Origin: Thermomicrobium sp.
GTDB taxonomy: Bacteria > Chloroflexota > Chloroflexia > Thermomicrobiales > Thermomicrobiaceae
Assembly: GCA_026419575.1 (NCBI GenBank)
Contig: JANZZC010000114.1
Coordinates: forward strand, 1 to 63,414
Length of the DNA stretch: 63,414 nt
Direction of reading: 5' to 3'
In this document: positions 61,643-63,414 of the stretch, in pieces
Layout: each line of letters starts with the position of its first letter
Numbering within the stretch: the first letter of the stretch is position 1
Notes under the pieces: generated by a model
Seen by the model: the letters and a program-made list of their open reading frames with translations, nothing else
The model's database searches: none
What the model was told of the DNA's origin: nothing
Program-made: the position numbers and the translations under genes

Positions 61643-63385
61643 ATGAGGCGAGGGGTGCGACGGGGTTCGCTGGTCTTCCTCATCGTCGGCATGCTCGTGC
61701 TCTCGCTCGCCTGCCGGCGTACGCCCTCGGCGGGAAGCGAGACACCGGCGTACGTCGCTCCGACCGCTGGAGCGACGGTGGCTGTTCCGGCACCGGTCGC
61801 GTCCGACGCTCCGGGAACGAGCGCGACGCCGGCTCCGGTCGCGGTCCAACGCACGGCGACGCCGCTCGCCGGGCCGGGGACGAGCCGAGGGATCGTCGAG
61901 GCCGGTTTCGAGGAACCGCGGACGTTGAACCCGCTCTTCGTCGCCGATCCGCTCTCCGAGGCGCTCAGCCGTTTGCTGTTCGACGGCCTGGTCGCGCTGG
62001 ATCCGGCGACCGGTCAACCGGTGCCGGCGCTGGCCGAATCCTGGGAGGTCAGCGCCGACGGCACGGTCTACACGTTCCACCTGCGGCAAGGGGTCCGCTG
62101 GCACGATGGCCAGCCGTTCTCGGCGATCGACGTGGTGTTCACCTACCAGCGTCTCCTCGATCCCGACGTGCGCTCTCCGCGCTACTCGCGTCTCGCCGAG
62201 CGCGTCAAATCGGTCGAACTCGTCGACAGCGACACGGTGCGGATCACGCTGATCCGTCCCGATGCGTCCTTCTTGCCGACGCTGGGGACGATCGGCATCG
62301 TACCGGAGCACGTGCTGGGGACGGTCTTGCCGCAGCAGCTGGTGACCGATCCGTTCGGCCTCTCCTCGGCCGTGGGAACCGGCCCGTTCATGTTCGGGCA
62401 GTGGATGCGCGGCGTCTCGCTCACCCTGCGGACCAATCCCGACTACTACCGTGGGGCGCCCCGCGTGCCGCAGTACACCTATCGGGTGGTCAGTACGCTC
62501 GAGGAGTTGCAGCAGGGTCTGGCGGACGGGACGATCGACTGGGCGGTCGTCGATGCGGCGCAGGTCGGTCAGTTCGCGGTGCCGCGCGGGGTGGTGGTCG
62601 AGCGCTACCCGGGATACGAGCTCGTCCTCGTCGCCTTCCAGCTCGACCCGGCGAAGAGCAAGCTCTTCGCTGACCCGCGCGTGCGCCAGGCGCTGATGCT
62701 CGGAACCGACCGGGCGACGCTCGTCGACAAGGTGTGGGGAGATCGCGCGCGGGTGGCCGAAGGGCTCCAGCCGCCGGCATCCTGGGCGGCCGGCGAGCCG
62801 CCGGTCCGGTACGCCTACGATCCGGCCGAGGCCCAGCGGCTGCTCGAAGAGGCGGGATGGGTGCCGGGCGACGACGGGATCCGCGTGCGGGAGGGCCAGC
62901 GCTTGCAGTTCCGCTTGCTGGCGACGGGTACCGACTCGAGCCGCCGCGCGGTGGCTGAACTCCTCCAGCAACAGTGGCGTGCGATCGGCGTTGCTGTGGA
63001 CCTGGAGCTCGCCTCGTGGGCGGAAGTCCGGCGCCGAGCGACGCAGGAACGAGACTTCGATGCGCTGCTGATCGGCGTCCTCTGGGACGTCGATCCCGAC
63101 CAGAGTGCCGTTTGGTCGAGCGACTCGTTCTTCGACGGTTTGAACTTCGGACACTACCTGAACTCCGAGGTCGATCAGCAGTTGGTCGAGGCCGTCGCGA
63201 CGACCGATCGCGCGCAGCGGACGGAGCGCTACCGTGCGATCGAGGAACAGGTCCTGCGTGATCTGCCGGTGCTGCCGATCGCGTTTCCCGACGTCGTGGT
63301 GGTGCGGTCGGAGCGGCTCCAGGTGCCGGTGCTGAACGCGCTCGTCGTCCGAACGCGGGTCGGGATCGAGCAGTGGAACCTGGAG
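61643..63385 (+). CDS. Oligopeptide-type solute-binding lipoprotein (3' end lost at contig end)
   Basis: The first 581 codons of an SBP_bac_5 protein. The signal sequence GSLVFLIVGMLVLSLAC looks like a lipoprotein with an imperfect lipobox, followed by a Thr/Ala/Pro-rich linker. The fold is clear: GFEEPRTLNPLFVADPLSEALSRLLFDGLVALDP, LAESWEVSADGTVYTFHLRQGVRWHDGQPFSAIDVVFTYQRLLDP and VGTGPFMFGQWMRGVSLTLRTNPDYYRGAPR. ATG 61643 has GGGAGG upstream. The codons after 63385 (LSLIHISEP) come from adapter and are not part of the protein. Transporter permeases, if any, would lie beyond this end. Confidence 0.92.
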
Positions 63386-63414
63386 CTGTCTCTTATACAC
63401 ATCTCCGAGCCCAC
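63386..63414 (+). other. Illumina Nextera transposase adapter remnant (not genomic)
   Basis: The 29 bases begin with CTGTCTCTTATACACATCT, the Nextera mosaic-end adapter, and continue into the read-2 adapter arm. Its translations LSLIHISEP and, on the other strand, MCIRDS and YKRQ are known adapter-derived peptides. It should be trimmed from the assembly. Confidence 0.98.

Noticed and set aside
1-63385. CRISPR arrays, insertion sequences, prophage, integrase or attachment sites
   Set aside because: No spaced repeats, transposase motifs (DDE), terminal inverted repeats or phage genes were seen.
61475-63400. Minus-strand frame starting YKRQ at the right edge
   Set aside because: Its start codons lie in the adapter; the rest is antisense to ilvE and the binding protein.

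Overview
The window is a contig end from a high-GC (roughly two-thirds G+C) bacterium. Protein style, gene order and frequent GTG starts suggest a thermophilic member of the Chloroflexota, most likely class Thermomicrobia (Thermomicrobium/Thermorudis/Sphaerobacter-like). That placement rests on general resemblance, not on a search. The last 29 bases (63386-63414) are not genomic: they are Illumina Nextera adapter sequence, so the right edge is a true contig end. I see no tRNA, rRNA, CRISPR array, transposase or prophage gene. The 55 CDS entries include one gene split in two by a frameshift, and three gaps of about 280 bases or more have no recognised gene.

Layout, left to right. 1-5000: a truncated membrane protein with a degenerate PP2C-like head, a TPR-repeat protein, and a threonine dehydratase translationally coupled to it. 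5001-9485: a plus-strand operon of ABC ATPase, ABC permease, OmpR-type response regulator and sensor kinase, preceded by four tandem 11-bp direct repeats that look like the regulator's own binding site. 9460-12123: an unusual fusion of a sigma-region-4-like helix-turn-helix, an anti-sigma zinc motif, one membrane helix and a large beta-propeller. 12197-18144: pyrF, a DJ-1/PfpI protein, a TetR-controlled ABC-2 exporter, a TrmH-type RNA methyltransferase and a MidA/NDUFAF7-like methyltransferase. 18208-20350: a CopB-type (CPH) copper P-type ATPase broken by a one-base deletion, with a CsoR-like operator over its -10. 20490-27501: nitroreductase, endonuclease III, three glycosyltransferase genes (one a double-GT2 fusion), a small unknown protein and a DUF1015 protein. 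27670-33026: an SPW membrane protein, a large secreted Ig-domain protein and a PhoR/PhoB-like two-component pair. 33133-43170: dprA, manC, topA, hslV, hslU, a polyprenyl-sugar-type GT2, a ROK kinase and a solute-binding lipoprotein, mostly tightly packed. 43171-43893: 723 bases with no convincing gene. 43894-52885: a BCAT-like aminotransferase, a HemL-like aminotransferase, a D-cysteine desulfhydrase-like enzyme, priA, def, gmk and rqcH. 52889-59686 (minus): a fatty-acid/housekeeping cluster yceD-rpmF-fabH-fabD-fabG-accC-nusB-acpP-tatC. 59834-63385: an HpaI-type aldolase, a second branched-chain aminotransferase, and an oligopeptide-type binding lipoprotein cut off by the adapter.

How it works together. 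Most of the window is core metabolism: DNA maintenance (DprA, TopA, PriA, Nth), protein quality control (HslUV, Def, RqcH), fatty-acid initiation (FabH/D/G, AccC, ACP) and branched-chain amino-acid transamination. Envelope functions are also well represented: the glycosyltransferases, TatC, exporters and secreted proteins. The parts most worth following up are the sigma/anti-sigma/propeller fusion, the pseudo-phosphatase, the 11-bp repeat array, the copper operator with its frameshifted ATPase, and the unexplained 723-base gap.
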